Shown: positions 38,171-38,647 of the stretch, piece after piece | Layout: each line of letters opens with the position of its first letter | Numbering within the stretch: position 1 is the stretch's first letter | The notes under the pieces: model-generated | What the model saw: the letters and a program-made list of their open reading frames with translations, nothing else | What the model was told of the DNA's origin: nothing | Database searches by the model: none | NCBI GenBank assembly: GCA_017440565.1 | Contig: JAFSHA010000072.1 | Span: 1 to 38,647, forward strand | DNA: 38,647 nt | Direction: 5' to 3' | Origin: Eggerthellaceae bacterium | Lineage (GTDB): Bacteria > Actinomycetota > Coriobacteriia > Coriobacteriales > Eggerthellaceae | Program-made: the position numbers and the translations under genes

Positions 38171-38647
38171 ATGAAAAAGTTTTACAAAGGATTCAACGAA
38201 GACCTCACATGCCGGGGCTTCCAGTATGAAGAAGGCAAGACCTACGAAGAAAACGAAGCAAGCCTTTGCCACAAAGGTTTCCACGCCTGCGAAGATCCTC
38301 TGGATTGCTTTAATTACTACACGCCCGCATCTAGCCAGTTCAGAGAAGTCATCCTTGACGGTATCAGCGACCAGAGAGAAGACGACAGCAAGGTTTGCGC
38401 TAAGAAGATCACGATCGGCGCCCGTCTCAACTTCTCAGAAATGGTAAAGGCAGCCTTTGAATTCAGGTGGTCCAAGACTACCCTCGAGCCTGGCTCATCG
38501 GCAACAGGAGAGAACGGCGCGGCATCGGCAACAGGAGAGAACGGCGCGGCATCGGCAACAGGAACTCGCGGCGCGGCATCGGCAACAGGAGAGAACGGCG
38601 CGGCATCGGCAACAGGAACTCGCGGCGCGGCATCGGCAACAGGAGAG
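38171..38647 (+). CDS. DUF7666-type repeat protein, N-terminal part (continues at base 1)
   Basis: Starts MKKFYKGFNEDLTCRGFQYE, then EGKTYEENEASLCHKGFHAC and DCFNYYTPASSQFREVIL, the DUF7666 domain with its G-F-H-A-C-E core, as I recall from many gut phages. After residue 105 the chain enters SSATG and then G-A-A-S-A-T-G nonapeptides, with five full units before the window ends on a codon boundary. The same repeat and frame resume at base 2, after a gap of 2 bases modulo 3; a 23-base gap would restore one unit. The gene directly follows the polymerase and would be followed by the 51-aa gene and primase. Confidence 0.8.
   Translation, partial: MKKFYKGFNEDLTCRGFQYEEGKTYEENEASLCHKGFHACEDPLDCFNYYTPASSQFREVILDGISDQREDDSKVCAKKITIGARLNFSEMVKAAFEFRWSKTTLEPGSSATGENGAASATGENGAASATGTRGAASATGENGAASATGTRGAASATGE
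38497..38647 (+). repeat. 27-bp tandem repeat array, right part
   Basis: Five full 27-bp units after one degenerate start, with variable pairs E-N, E-N, T-R, E-N and T-R, cut in a sixth. It is the same repeat as at 1-243. Together at least 14 units exist; the real number is unknown because the assembly ends inside the array. Confidence 0.9.

Noticed and set aside
38497-38647. CRISPR-like array at the ends
   Set aside because: The 27-bp units abut with no unique spacers, code a nonapeptide in frame, and no cas genes are present.

Overview
The window looks like the whole genome, about 38.6 kb, of a temperate siphophage of Bacteroidales, cut open at an arbitrary point. Host clues are a Bacteroidetes-type tyrosine integrase, a DUF3853-type helix-turn-helix protein, promoters of the TTG-N19/20-TAnnTTNG kind with A-rich leaders, and few Shine-Dalgarno sites. 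Most genes are GC-rich with C/G-ending codons, which would fit a high-GC gut member such as Alistipes; the genus is a guess. Both ends lie inside one 27-bp tandem repeat in a DUF7666-type gene. Read across the ends, the early genes fall in the usual phage order: DUF2800, DUF2815, DNA polymerase, DUF7666, VapE primase-helicase, VRR-NUC, SNF2 helicase. The map is therefore circular, or circularly permuted.

Layout. 1-5255 (+): replication genes continuing from the right end, with a cluster of TGTAACAAT repeats (candidate origin) at 2985-3232 and a terminator at 5244. 5337-8735: a small gene, a ParB/methyltransferase fusion, terminase small subunit, a folded intergenic element and terminase large subunit. 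8737-15782: neck and tail genes up to the tape measure, closed by a terminator at 15823. 15884-20900: ClpP-like protease/scaffold, major capsid, probable tail tube, portal and a connector. Tail genes lie before head genes, the reverse of the usual order. 20903-24373: an Mtd-type fibre, a lectin-like protein, a DUF4376 protein, two small membrane proteins, amidase and a one-piece spanin; part of this block has host-like AT-richer composition.

24457-28989: accessory region. Two cassettes with the same plan (promoter, unrelated small ORF, ribbon-helix-helix protein) flank a possible small RNA, a DnaA-domain-IV-like protein, a block of four conserved unknown genes and a pair with a zincin motif. 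29003-31947 (-): lysogeny module with terminators, candidate attP, integrase, CI-like HTH protein, a membrane-anchored coiled-coil HNH nuclease and an XRE repressor, then a divergent switch with three palindromic operators. 31954-38647 (+): early operon of small proteins, a tRNA-Cys, two odd tRNA-like elements, DUF3853, DUF2800, DUF2815 and family A DNA polymerase, running into the terminal repeat gene.

The repressor and its operators would hold lysogeny. The rightward promoter at 31932-31961 starts the early genes, which run across the artificial ends to the terminator at 5244. Late genes follow rightward to the spanin. All functions are read from sequence patterns; no searches were run.
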